NCBI RefSeq assembly: GCF_036350515.1
Contig: NZ_JAZDUE010000023.1
Span: forward strand, 1 to 64,000
Length of the DNA stretch: 64,000 nucleotides
From: Gordonia prachuapensis
Lineage (GTDB): Bacteria; Actinomycetota; Actinomycetes; Mycobacteriales; Mycobacteriaceae
Direction: 5' to 3'
Part shown: in pieces, positions 1-7,881 of the stretch
Layout: every line of letters starts with the position of its first letter
Numbering within the stretch: position 1 is the stretch's first letter
The notes under the pieces: model-generated
Database searches by the model: none
What the model was told of the DNA's origin: nothing
The model's input: the letters and a program-made list of their open reading frames with translations, nothing else
Position numbers and translations under genes: made by a program

Positions 1-22
1 CCGGGGGCCCCCCCGACCCCCG

Positions 23-1120
23 TCACGCGCCGGTGCCGACCGCCTCGGCCAGAGACGCATACCCTCCGGCGCGTAGCCGATCGGCGATACCCTCGTGGAT
101 CTCCTTGGCCCACAACGGACCTTTGTAGATGAACGCGGTATAGCCCTGCAGCAGGTCGGCGCCGGCCCGGATTCGTTCCCACGCCTGATCAGCGTTCTCG
201 ATCCCACCGGAGCTGACCAGCGCCACCTGCCCGCCGACGCGGCCGTACAGGCGCCGCAACACGGCGAGCGAGCGATCGGCCAGCGGCGGTCCGGACAGTC
301 CACCTGCCCCGAGCGCGGCGACCTCGTCGGATGGGGTGTGCAGGCCGTCGCGACCGATGGTCGTGTTGGTGGCGACGATGCCCGCAAGCCCCAGTTCCAC
401 CGCGAGGTCGGCGACGGCATCGATGTCCTCGTCGGCGAGATCGGGCGCGATCTTGACGAGCACCGGAACGGTGACCTCATCGAGCACGGCCTGCAGGATA
501 GGCCGGAGCGCGTCCACCGCCTGCAGGTCGCGCAGACCCGGTGTGTTGGGCGAACTGACGTTGACGACGACGAAGTCGGCCAACGGGCCCAACGTGCGCG
601 CGCTGAAGCGGTAATCGTCGACGGCGTCGTCCACCGCGACGGCCTTGGTCTTGCCGATGTTGGCGCCGATCGGGATCCGCACCGGGCCGGGCCTCGTGGC
701 GGCGAGGTTGGTCGCGGCCTGGGTGGCGCCGGGGTTGTTGAACCCCATCCGATTGACGAGGGCGTGATCGGCGGGCAGCCGGAACAGCCGCGGGGCCGGA
801 TTGCCCGGCTGCGATTGACCGGTGATGGTGCCGATCTCTGCGTAGCCGAAACCCAGTTGGCCCCAGGCGTTCACCGCTGATGCGGACTTGTCGAACCCGG
901 CGGCCAGGCCGAGTGGGGCCGGGAAGTCGACGCCGAACAGTCGTTGATGTAGCAGCGGGTCGTGCGAGGTGAGGAGCTTCGCCGCCAGGTGACGCAGACC
1001 CGGGGTACGGCCGGTGAATCCGATCAGACCGTGCGCAAGGCCGTGCACCCGTTCCGGCGACAGCAGGAACATCGCCCGCAGCAGCAGCGGGTACAGCGCC
1101 CGATTGAGTTGTCTCAGCAT
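23..1120 (-). CDS. pyrD: Dihydroorotate dehydrogenase (quinone), class 2
   Basis: Oxidises dihydroorotate to orotate in pyrimidine synthesis, with FMN and membrane quinone as acceptors. The 365-residue product opens with MLRQLNRALY and a hydrophobic segment (LLLRAMFLLS, about residues 12-22) typical of the membrane-associating N-terminus of class 2 enzymes. Family motifs seen are GLAAGFDKS, RMGFNNPG, NVSSPNTPGLR (with the class 2 catalytic Ser), ATNTTIGR and LLQGYTAF. I chose the ATG at 1120 because the open frame extends upstream only into sequence shared with the neighbouring DUF5703 gene. It lies downstream of that gene, slightly overlapping its 3' end, on the same strand. M. tuberculosis Rv2139 is the recalled orthologue. 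Confidence 0.95.
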   Translation of the reverse strand: MLRQLNRALYPLLLRAMFLLSPERVHGLAHGLIGFTGRTPGLRHLAAKLLTSHDPLLHQRLFGVDFPAPLGLAAGFDKSASAVNAWGQLGFGYAEIGTITGQSQPGNPAPRLFRLPADHALVNRMGFNNPGATQAATNLAATRPGPVRIPIGANIGKTKAVAVDDAVDDYRFSARTLGPLADFVVVNVSSPNTPGLRDLQAVDALRPILQAVLDEVTVPVLVKIAPDLADEDIDAVADLAVELGLAGIVATNTTIGRDGLHTPSDEVAALGAGGLSGPPLADRSLAVLRRLYGRVGGQVALVSSGGIENADQAWERIRAGADLLQGYTAFIYKGPLWAKEIHEGIADRLRAGGYASLAEAVGTGA

Positions 1121-1437
1121 GCCGTCGCATCCGTGTCGGGATATCCGGCTCGGTCGAAGGAGGCCCGGGTGGGCGCACCTCGGTCGGCGGCCTGTGCGTC
1201 GCGCGACCGCGGCGGCTTCCGACGGCGGAGCAGCACCTTGCGGGTTCCGTCGGAGTAGCGGCGGACCCGTTTGAGTTCCCAACCGCCGAACTCGGCCTCG
1301 ATGGACAGCCGCATCGACGCGGTCACCCGGGTGACGTCCGGCGGCAACGTGAGCAGCACACACTCGTGGTCGTCGGTGGTCACCTCCCACCCGCGGGGAT
1401 GACGCGACCCGACCTTCGCCTCACGCGACATGGTCAC
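1114..1437 (-). CDS. DUF5703 family protein
   Basis: Small basic protein of unknown function (up to 107 residues). The central part matches the DUF5703 pattern known from short actinobacterial proteins: a WEV beta strand, then GGWELKRVRRYSDGTRKV and LLRRR. The C-terminal third is Arg/Ala/Asp-rich and probably disordered. Two starts are possible: GTG at 1437, which overlaps the upstream lipoprotein stop as GTGA and suggests translational coupling, or ATG at 1431. The gene overlaps the pyrD start by 7 bases, so lipoprotein, DUF5703 protein and PyrD are probably co-transcribed. No function can be inferred beyond this linkage. Confidence 0.8.
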   Translation of the reverse strand: MTMSREAKVGSRHPRGWEVTTDDHECVLLTLPPDVTRVTASMRLSIEAEFGGWELKRVRRYSDGTRKVLLRRRKPPRSRDAQAADRGAPTRASFDRAGYPDTDATAC

Positions 1438-2504
1438 CCACCCGAGCCGATGACCTGGAGTCCGCCGCGCTCGGACAGCACGTACAGCGTGCCGGATGCG
1501 TCGTCGACCGCGATGCTGTCCGGCTGGGCCACCGTCGGGAGCCGTCGCTTCTCCACGGGCTCGCCACCGGACAGGTCATAGGCCACCACCTCGTTGTTCG
1601 CCGTCGTCGACACCCACATCAGGTTGCGTTCGTCGTCGTAGTCTACGGCGTACGGGCCGCCCGGTACCGGATAGCGGAACCGCATGACCAGCGGAGATCC
1701 GAAGAACCCGATGATCTCGTCGTCCCGGGTGTTCGCGACGAGGACCCGGCCGAAGCGATCGACGGCCGCGTTGGTGGCGCCGTTGCCGGCGCGCAATGCC
1801 GGGCCCAGGTCGCCGTCGGACACGGTGACGGGGGTGACCGATGACTGAGCACGATCGAGAACCACCACCTGCTCCTCCGGCAAATCCGCGTCCGGCGGCG
1901 ACACCGTGATGTCGTCGACGCGGACGAACCCGTCGATCACCTGCCTAGGCACGAGTTGGTCGTCGAAGACCAGTACGCGCCCGTCCGCGGTACCCACCAG
2001 GACGTCGCCGGATGCGGTTCGGGCCAGTGCGGTCGGGTCGTCGACATCCAGCTCGGCCGACTCGACGGTGCCGTCGCGGGCGATCCGGGCGACGGATCCC
2101 GGCCCGACCCCGATGAATCCACCGTCGTCGGCGGGAACGACCTCGGTGAGCTCGGGCGTGGGTGACACCTGCGGTTCGGCGCCGGGATCGGCGGTCGTAT
2201 ACCGCAGTACGCGGGTCCCGGCCGCGTCGAGCACCGCGACGGTGTCATCGCCGACGGCCATCGCTCGACTCTCGGGAGCGGTCGGCACCACGAGGCCCGC
2301 CGGCCGCGCGGCCGGTCCGGGCGGTGCGGCAGGCGCGGTTGCCGGTGTGACAGTGGGCACATCGGGTGTGGTGGAGTCGTCCGACGACCCGCATGCAGCG
2401 AGCACTGCCGTCGCGGCGAGGACACCTGCCATCGCGACCACGGCCCGAGGTCGATGCACCTGCAGCGATGTTCCGATGGGGCGCTTCGGTCTCGGCACGG
2501 GCAT
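1434..2504 (-). CDS. lppL: LppL-like lipoprotein with beta-propeller-type repeats
   Basis: Predicted secreted lipoprotein of 356 residues. Translation from ATG 2504 gives a positively charged N-terminus, a hydrophobic stretch (AVVAMAGVLAATAVLAAC) and a lipobox Cys at about residue 37, followed by a Ser/Thr/Pro/Ala-rich linker. The rest has repeated beta-strand patterns (GDVLVGTADGRVLVFD, DRFGRVLVANTRDDEIIGF) resembling NHL/SMP-type six-bladed propellers. The open frame continues 51 codons upstream, but that part looks non-coding and would spoil the signal peptide. Gene order between pyrD and uppP matches M. tuberculosis lppL (Rv2138). Its ligand is unknown. It faces uppP head-to-head across about 140 bases that should carry both promoters. 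Confidence 0.8.
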   Translation of the reverse strand: MPVPRPKRPIGTSLQVHRPRAVVAMAGVLAATAVLAACGSSDDSTTPDVPTVTPATAPAAPPGPAARPAGLVVPTAPESRAMAVGDDTVAVLDAAGTRVLRYTTADPGAEPQVSPTPELTEVVPADDGGFIGVGPGSVARIARDGTVESAELDVDDPTALARTASGDVLVGTADGRVLVFDDQLVPRQVIDGFVRVDDITVSPPDADLPEEQVVVLDRAQSSVTPVTVSDGDLGPALRAGNGATNAAVDRFGRVLVANTRDDEIIGFFGSPLVMRFRYPVPGGPYAVDYDDERNLMWVSTTANNEVVAYDLSGGEPVEKRRLPTVAQPDSIAVDDASGTLYVLSERGGLQVIGSGG

Positions 2505-2643
2505 GCCACCATCTTGCGACACCCTCACCGACGCAGCCGACGGGGGTGGCCGGTCGGGGAGAGCCGGAATTGTCCGCGACACCGGCGGGTGCCGCGCTCT
2601 CGTCACCCGGTGCGGGCCGCCGGTTCCCGTAGCATCTGCGGCC

Positions 2644-3486
2644 GTGAGCGACACCATGACGTGGACCCAGTCGATCGTCCTCGGCGCACTGCAGGGCGTG
2701 ACCGAGTTCCTGCCGATCTCGTCGTCCGGTCATCTGCGCATCGCGTCGGAGCTGATGTTCGGAGAGGACGCGGGTGCGTCGTTCACCGCGGTCAGCCAGC
2801 TCGGCACCGAGGCAGCCGTACTCGTGTACTTCGCGCGCGACATCGCCCGGATCGTCATGGCGTGGTTTCGTGGCCTGCGCAATCGGGACGAGCGCGGACT
2901 CGACTACCGCATCGGGTGGTATGTGATCTTCGCGACGATCCCGATCGGGCTCCTGGGTTTCCTGTTCAAGGACGAGATCCGCACCGTCGGCCGCAACCTC
3001 TGGCTGGTGGCGATCATGCTGATCGTGTTCGCCGGGGTGTTCTGGCTGGCCGAGCGGTACGCGCCCCAACAGCGGTCCATGCAGGAACTGACGTTGCGGG
3101 ACGGTGTGCTGATGGGTTTGGCGCAGTGTCTGGCGTTGATCCCCGGTGTGTCGCGCTCCGGAGCGACCGCCAGCGCAGGCCTCTTCCTGGGCCTCGAGCG
3201 TGAGGCTGCGTTCCGCTTCTCGTTCCTGCTGGCGATCCCCGCGGTCACCGCTTCCGGCCTGTTCAGCCTGCCCGACGCCTTCGACCCGAGCGGCGAAGGC
3301 ATGCAGGCAACCGGGCCTCAGCTCCTGGTCGCGACGCTGGTCGCGTTCGTGATCGGCTACGCCTCCATCGCCTGGCTGCTCCGGTTCGTCAGTGATCACT
3401 CGATGAACTGGTTCGGCGCCTACCGAGTGATTCTGGGCCTCACCGTGATCGGACTGCTGTCGGCGGGTGTGATCAGCGCGACGTGA
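2644..3486 (+). CDS. uppP: Undecaprenyl-diphosphate phosphatase (BacA/UppP)
   Basis: Integral membrane phosphatase that recycles undecaprenyl pyrophosphate to the monophosphate carrier for peptidoglycan and arabinogalactan synthesis; overexpression is known to give bacitracin resistance. About 280 residues. Both family signatures are intact: GVTEFLPISSSGHL near the N-terminus and PGVSRSGATASAGLFLGLE at about residue 166. Multiple hydrophobic helices follow the family pattern. The start may be GTG 2644 or ATG 2656 (MTWTQSIVLGALQG); both keep the first helix. It begins a plus-strand run that continues through the phosphatase, DUF3090, SCO1664 and mshC genes. Confidence 0.95.
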   Translation: MSDTMTWTQSIVLGALQGVTEFLPISSSGHLRIASELMFGEDAGASFTAVSQLGTEAAVLVYFARDIARIVMAWFRGLRNRDERGLDYRIGWYVIFATIPIGLLGFLFKDEIRTVGRNLWLVAIMLIVFAGVFWLAERYAPQQRSMQELTLRDGVLMGLAQCLALIPGVSRSGATASAGLFLGLEREAAFRFSFLLAIPAVTASGLFSLPDAFDPSGEGMQATGPQLLVATLVAFVIGYASIAWLLRFVSDHSMNWFGAYRVILGLTVIGLLSAGVISAT

Positions 3487-3531
3487 CGCGGCGGCACCGT
3501 GCCTGTCGATCACGGCGCCTATGGTTGAGAC

Positions 3532-4317
3532 ATGACCGTGATACTGGTGCGACACGGGCGTTCGACGGCCAACACCTCGGGTGTTCTCGCCGGCAGAACC
3601 CCCGGCGTCTCCCTCGACGAGAAGGGGCGGGAACAGGCCGACGCCCTCGTCGACCGGCTCGGCGTGTGCATCTCCGACATCGCCGCAGTGGCCCGATCGC
3701 CGCTGCAGCGATGTGCCCAGACGGTGGCGCCGCTGCTGGCGACGTTGGGCTCCGACCCGCAGCGTGATGTCCCGGAGTTGGTCGTCGATGATCTCGCCGA
3801 GGTCGATTACGGTTCGTGGACGAATCGGCCGCTGAAGGAACTGGTGACGGAGCCGCTGTGGAAGACCGTGCAGCAACAGCCATCGGCCGCGGTGTTCCCG
3901 GACGGGGAGGGACTGGCCGGAGTCCAGGCGCGGGCGGTGGCCGCGGTACGTGAGCTCGATCGGCGTTACGGTGGTGACGACGGCAGTGGTGTGTGGATCG
4001 CATGCTCGCACGGGGACGTCATCAAGGCGGTGATCGCCGACGCCATGGGAATGCACCTGGACTCGTTCCAGCGCATCGTCGTCGAACCCGCCTCGCTCAG
4101 CGTCATCCGGTACAGCGCGACGCGGCCGTACGTGCACACCGTCAACTCGACCGCGGTGTTGTCGGTGCCGCCACCGCCGCGATCCGAAGACGGGGCCGCC
4201 GTCGACAGGTCCGCGGCCGCAGCCGCCGGCGACGATGCCGTGGTCGGCGGTTCGACCGGGCTCGACGGCCGCGATCGAGGCGCCAACGCTGCCGTGACCC
4301 CGCTGGCGCGCGGATAA
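3532..4317 (+). CDS. Histidine phosphatase, MSMEG_4193 family
   Basis: Histidine-phosphatase (phosphoglycerate-mutase-like) superfamily protein of 261 residues. The N-terminus MTVILVRHGRST carries the catalytic RHG with its phospho-accepting His; a second conserved His lies in ACSHGDVIKAV near residue 162. The last 50 residues are Ala/Asp/Gly-rich and look disordered. The substrate is unknown. Proteins of this subfamily (Rv2135c in M. tuberculosis) typically sit next to DUF3090 and SCO1664-family genes, as here. The stop is 25 bases before the DUF3090 start, so co-transcription is likely. Confidence 0.85.
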   Translation: MTVILVRHGRSTANTSGVLAGRTPGVSLDEKGREQADALVDRLGVCISDIAAVARSPLQRCAQTVAPLLATLGSDPQRDVPELVVDDLAEVDYGSWTNRPLKELVTEPLWKTVQQQPSAAVFPDGEGLAGVQARAVAAVRELDRRYGGDDGSGVWIACSHGDVIKAVIADAMGMHLDSFQRIVVEPASLSVIRYSATRPYVHTVNSTAVLSVPPPPRSEDGAAVDRSAAAAAGDDAVVGGSTGLDGRDRGANAAVTPLARG

Positions 4318-4342
4318 TGGACGAGACGTTCAAGGAGGTGTG

Positions 4343-5026
4343 ATGTCCCGCGCGATTCACGTGTTCCGGAGTCCGGACCGGTTCGTCGCCGGCACGATCG
4401 GTCAGCCGGGGGACCGGACGTTCTACCTCCAGGCCGTACACGAGACCCGGATCATCAGTGTGCTGCTGGAGAAGCAACAGGTCGCGATCCTCGCCGATCG
4501 GATCGGTGCGCTGCTCGACGAGATCCACCGCCGTTTCGGGACGCCGATACCGCCCGAGGCGGAACGGGTCGGTGACCTCAGCCCGCTGGTGATGCCGGTG
4601 GACGCCGAGTTCCGGGTCGGCACGATGGGACTCGGCTGGGATGCCGAGTCCGAGGCCGTGGTGGTGGAACTGCTGGCCGTCACCGAGGGCGAGTTCGACG
4701 AGAGCGTCGTCCTCGACGACACCGACGAGGGCCCGGATGCGGTTCGGGTGTTCCTGAGCACCGAAGCGGCGCGCGAGTTCGCGGCCCGATCCTCGCGGGT
4801 CATCTCCGCGGGCCGGCAGCCGTGTCCGCTGTGCCACGAGCCGCTCGATCCCGACGGTCACCTGTGCGTGCGGACCAACGGCTACAAGAGGGACGCGGAG
4901 CTGTCCAAGTCGTTGGACTTCGTCGACCCCGAGGTGTTCCGCAACCTGTCCATGCAGGACGAGACCGACTACCTCGAGTCGGATCCCGACGACGACACCG
5001 ACCCCGGGTCGGCCCCGCAGGAGTGA
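4343..5026 (+). CDS. DUF3090 domain-containing protein
   Basis: Conserved actinobacterial protein of unknown function, 227 residues from ATG 4343. It has a strong ribosome binding site, AAGGAGG at 4332-4338. The N-terminus (MSRAIHVFRSPDRFVAGTIG, then GDRTFYLQA) and the mid-region (MGLGWDAESEAVVVE) are characteristic of DUF3090. Near residue 155 there is a probable zinc site, CPLCHEPLDPDGHLC (CxxC plus HxC), and the protein ends in an acidic tail (SDPDDDTDPGSAPQE). It lies between the histidine phosphatase and the SCO1664 gene, equivalent to Rv2134c. I infer a shared process with its neighbours but cannot name the reaction. Confidence 0.85.
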   Translation: MSRAIHVFRSPDRFVAGTIGQPGDRTFYLQAVHETRIISVLLEKQQVAILADRIGALLDEIHRRFGTPIPPEAERVGDLSPLVMPVDAEFRVGTMGLGWDAESEAVVVELLAVTEGEFDESVVLDDTDEGPDAVRVFLSTEAAREFAARSSRVISAGRQPCPLCHEPLDPDGHLCVRTNGYKRDAELSKSLDFVDPEVFRNLSMQDETDYLESDPDDDTDPGSAPQE

Positions 5027-5027
5027 T

Positions 5028-5942
5028 GTGACCGTCGGCGAACCGTCCATCCCGGACACCGGCGCGGCGCGCGACCCCGCGCCCGTGCCCTCGGGCGAGG
5101 TCCCGGCGGCCGGCGTCGATCCGCTCCGCGACGGCGAACTGGTCATCCTGGGACGCATCCCGTCGGCGAGCAACGCCACCCTCGTCTGCGATGCCGTGCT
5201 CGACGGCGCCGAAGTCCGATGCGTGTACAAGCCGGAACGCGGCGAGGTCCCGCTGTGGGATTTCCCGGACGGCACCCTCGCCGGCCGCGAGGTGGCCTCG
5301 TATCTGATATCCGAGGCGCTGGGGTGGTCGGTGATCCCGACGACGGTGCACCGCGACGGCCCCCTCGGGCGCGGCATGGTGCAGCGCTGGGTGTCGACAG
5401 CCGAGAACGACGAGCCATCGGCACGTCACGACGCCGTCACCGAGTTGCCCACCCCGAAGGTGGACCTCGTGGATCTGTGCCCGGCCGACACCGTGCCGGT
5501 CGGCTACCGCGCGATCCTGAAGGCGCTGGACGCCTTCGGCGAACCGGTCGTACTGGTGCACGCCGACGACCCACGGTTGCAGCGGATGGCCGTTCTCGAT
5601 GTCGTGCTGAACAACGCAGACCGCAAGGGTGGCCATGTGCTCGAAGCTCTCGACGGCGGGGTGTACGGGGTCGACCACGGGATCTGTCTGCATCGCGACG
5701 ACAAACTGCGGACCGTGCTCTGGGGATGGGCGGGTGAGCCGATCCCCGGCCACCTGGTCGCCGACCTCGCCGAACTCACCGATCACCTCACGACGGCCGA
5801 TCACCCGCTCACGAACGAACTCGGCGAGCACATCACCGACTCGGAGATCGTCGCTCTCGCCGAGCGAGCGGCCGAACTCGTGGATCGCACGACGATGCCG
5901 CGTCCGCCCGGTCACCGGCCGATTCCGTGGCCGCCGTTCTGA
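5028..5942 (+). CDS. SCO1664 family protein (kinase-like fold suspected)
   Basis: Conserved protein of 304 residues, starting at a GTG one base after the DUF3090 stop, so the two are probably translationally coupled. Visible conserved blocks are CVYKPERGEVPLWDFPDGTL (candidate nucleotide-binding Lys), VLDVVLNNADRKGGH and YGVDHGICLH. The Asn-Asn-x-Asp and Asp-His spacing resembles the catalytic and metal sites of PI3/4-kinase or HipA-like kinases. This fold assignment is an inference and activity is undemonstrated to my knowledge. The equivalent M. tuberculosis gene is Rv2133c. Together with the phosphatase and the zinc-site protein it forms a conserved trio next to mshC. Confidence 0.8.
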   Translation: MTVGEPSIPDTGAARDPAPVPSGEVPAAGVDPLRDGELVILGRIPSASNATLVCDAVLDGAEVRCVYKPERGEVPLWDFPDGTLAGREVASYLISEALGWSVIPTTVHRDGPLGRGMVQRWVSTAENDEPSARHDAVTELPTPKVDLVDLCPADTVPVGYRAILKALDAFGEPVVLVHADDPRLQRMAVLDVVLNNADRKGGHVLEALDGGVYGVDHGICLHRDDKLRTVLWGWAGEPIPGHLVADLAELTDHLTTADHPLTNELGEHITDSEIVALAERAAELVDRTTMPRPPGHRPIPWPPF

Positions 5943-5993
5943 GCGGCCCGGGTTCGGTGACGAGCCGATCCGGGCGGCCAATACAGTGGATGC

Positions 5994-7235
5994 ATGCAGT
6001 CTTGGCCTGATCCCGCCCTCCCGGTCCTCACGGGTTCCGGGCCGGCACTTCGTCTCTACGACACCTCCGACGCACAGGTCCGTCCCGTCAGTCCCGGCCC
6101 GACCGCCACGATGTACGTCTGCGGGATCACGCCCTACGACGCGACTCACCTCGGCCATGCGGCCACCTACGTGACATTCGATCTGGTGAACCGGGTGCTC
6201 CGCGACCTCGGCCATGACGTGCACTACGTGCAGAACGTGACCGATGTCGACGACCCGCTGTTCGAGCGTGCGGATCGCGACGGCATCGATTGGCGTGAGC
6301 TCGGGGCGCGGGAGACGCAGCTGTTCCGCGACGACATGACGGCGCTGCGGGTACTGCCGCCCCGCGACTACATCGGCGCCGTCGAATCGATCGCCGAGGT
6401 CATCGAGGTCGTCGGGAAGCTACTGGCGTCGGGTGCGGCGTACGTGGTCGACGACGCCGAGTTTCCCGACGTCTACTTCCGTATCGATGCGACCGAACAG
6501 TTCGGCTACGAGTCGGGATACGACCGCGCCACCATGGATCGATTCTTCGCCGAGCGCGGCGGTGACCCCGATCGACCGGGCAAGCGGGACCCGCTCGATG
6601 CACTGCTGTGGCGGGCCGCCCGGCCCGGTGAGCCGTCATGGGAGTCGCCGCACGGCCCGGGCCGGCCGGGGTGGCACATCGAGTGCTCGGCGATCGCGCT
6701 GAACCGGCTCGGTGTCGAGTTCGACATCCAGGGCGGCGGCAACGATCTGATCTTCCCGCACCACGAGTTCTCGGCCGCGCACGGCGAGGCGTTGACCGAC
6801 TCCCGGCGCTTCGCCCGGCACTACGTCCACACCGGGATGGTGGGGCTCGACGGTGAGAAGATGTCCAAGAGCCGCGGCAATCTCGTTTTCGTGTCGCGAC
6901 TCCGCAACGACGGAGTCGATCCCGCTGCCGTCCGGTTGGCGCTGCTGTCGGCGCACTATCGGTCCGACCGCATGTGGTCGGATGCCGTGCTCGACGAGGG
7001 ACGCGAGCGTCTGCGTCGGTGGCACTCGGCGGTCACCGCGGCCTCGGGCCCGGACTCGGCCCCGACCATCGCCCGACTACGCCAGCATCTTGCCGACGAC
7101 CTCGACACCCCGAAAGCGCTTGCTGCAGTCGATGCTTGGTGCAGCGACGTGGAGTTGGGAATCGGTCGTTCGGCGCAGGCTCCGAGCGACCTCGCTCGGG
7201 CGGTGGACGCGCTGCTGGGTGTCGAGCTCACCTAG
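5994..7235 (+). CDS. mshC: Cysteine:GlcN-inositol ligase (mycothiol synthesis)
   Basis: ATP-dependent ligase joining L-cysteine to glucosaminyl-inositol, the penultimate stage of mycothiol synthesis. The 413-residue protein is a class I cysteinyl-tRNA-synthetase homologue lacking the anticodon-binding extension. The HIGH-equivalent lies in CGITPYDATHLGHAATY at about residue 42, and the KMSKS loop in GEKMSKSRGN at about residue 286. Zinc-ligand positions C (MYVCGITP) and WHIECSA are present. MshC is told from CysS by the N-terminal PDPALPVL segment and the short C-terminus. It follows the SCO1664 gene after 51 bases. cysQ, which lies near mshC in mycobacteria, is not present here. Confidence 0.95.
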   Translation: MQSWPDPALPVLTGSGPALRLYDTSDAQVRPVSPGPTATMYVCGITPYDATHLGHAATYVTFDLVNRVLRDLGHDVHYVQNVTDVDDPLFERADRDGIDWRELGARETQLFRDDMTALRVLPPRDYIGAVESIAEVIEVVGKLLASGAAYVVDDAEFPDVYFRIDATEQFGYESGYDRATMDRFFAERGGDPDRPGKRDPLDALLWRAARPGEPSWESPHGPGRPGWHIECSAIALNRLGVEFDIQGGGNDLIFPHHEFSAAHGEALTDSRRFARHYVHTGMVGLDGEKMSKSRGNLVFVSRLRNDGVDPAAVRLALLSAHYRSDRMWSDAVLDEGRERLRRWHSAVTAASGPDSAPTIARLRQHLADDLDTPKALAAVDAWCSDVELGIGRSAQAPSDLARAVDALLGVELT

Positions 7236-7247
7236 TAAGGTTCTCCC

Positions 7248-7556
7248 GTGGCACGCACGCAGGAGATCGCACCCGAGACGACCGACGGCGTATGGACGGT
7301 GGTGACCCGAACCTCGACCTACCTGCTCGACTTTCAGGAGATGACCCTGCTCCGGGCTCCCGGCGTCGGGGGCACCGACAGCGAGGAGTGGGCGGTCAGC
7401 AGGTTGCGGCGCGATTCCGAGGACATCCCGCTGCTGGGCGTGAAGTCGTGCCGTGTCGGTGAATCGGCCCAGTTCTGGGTCCGTGCCGCAGACGACCCCG
7501 ACGTCCGGACGTGGCGTATCACCACACCGGTGGTCTCGATCGAACGCATCGGCTGA
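7248..7556 (+). CDS. Hypothetical protein, 102 residues
   Basis: Small soluble protein starting at GTG, 12 bases after mshC. The sequence (MARTQEIAPETTDGVWTVVT, then TSTYLLDFQEMTLLRAPG and WRITTPVVSIERIG) suggests a compact beta-rich fold. No signal peptide, membrane helix or recognisable motif is present. Codon third positions are GC-rich, as in the neighbours, and the frame is uninterrupted, so I believe it is a real gene, probably the last of the mshC run. I do not recognise the family and assign no function. It ends immediately before a degenerate tandem repeat array. Confidence 0.6.
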   Translation: MARTQEIAPETTDGVWTVVTRTSTYLLDFQEMTLLRAPGVGGTDSEEWAVSRLRRDSEDIPLLGVKSCRVGESAQFWVRAADDPDVRTWRITTPVVSIERIG

Positions 7557-7569
7557 GCGGGATCGACCA

Positions 7570-7860
7570 GCTCTTTCCCGCTGGTCGAGTCGGCCGCTTT
7601 CCTTCGCTGGTCGAGTCGGCCTCTTCCTGCTGGTCGGGCCGCTTTCCTTCGCTGGTCGAGTCGGCCGCTTCCTGCTGGTCGGGCGCCGCTTTCCTTCGCT
7701 GGTCGAGTCGGCCTCTTCCCGCTGGTCGGCCGGCGCTTTCCTTCGCTGGCTGAGTCGGCCTCTTCCCACTGGTCTCGGGTCGCTTTGTGGTTGGTTGAGC
7801 AGCGCTTTCCCGCTGGTCGAGTAGCTGCGAGGCGCTAGCCGAGCAGCGTATCGAGACCCC
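7570..7860. repeat. Degenerate 45-47-base tandem array with palindromic end module
   Basis: The 325 bases between the hypothetical gene and the PAC2 gene hold no credible gene. They contain GCTTTCCTTCGCTGG-like segments starting at about 7596, 7641, 7688 and 7735, with decayed copies near 7782 and 7804, giving a period of 45-47 bases. Each unit also carries CTGGTCGAGTCGGCC-like segments. The array ends at about 7813-7858 in a module that begins GGTCGAGTAGCTGCGAG and finishes GCGTATCGAGACC, a form I associate with dispersed intergenic repeats in Gordonia and Rhodococcus. Open frames through it encode repeated SLVESA peptides and are not credible. Confidence 0.75.
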
Positions 7861-7881
7861 GTTCCGGCACCCCCGGATCAG

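Noticed and set aside
2245..4137. Minus-strand open frame of 630 codons over uppP and the phosphatase gene
   Set aside because: Both plus-strand genes have complete catalytic motifs; the antisense product is low complexity.
7453..7824. Plus-strand open frames with repeated SLVESA peptides
   Set aside because: They are produced by the degenerate repeat array and overlap a better-supported gene only at their start.
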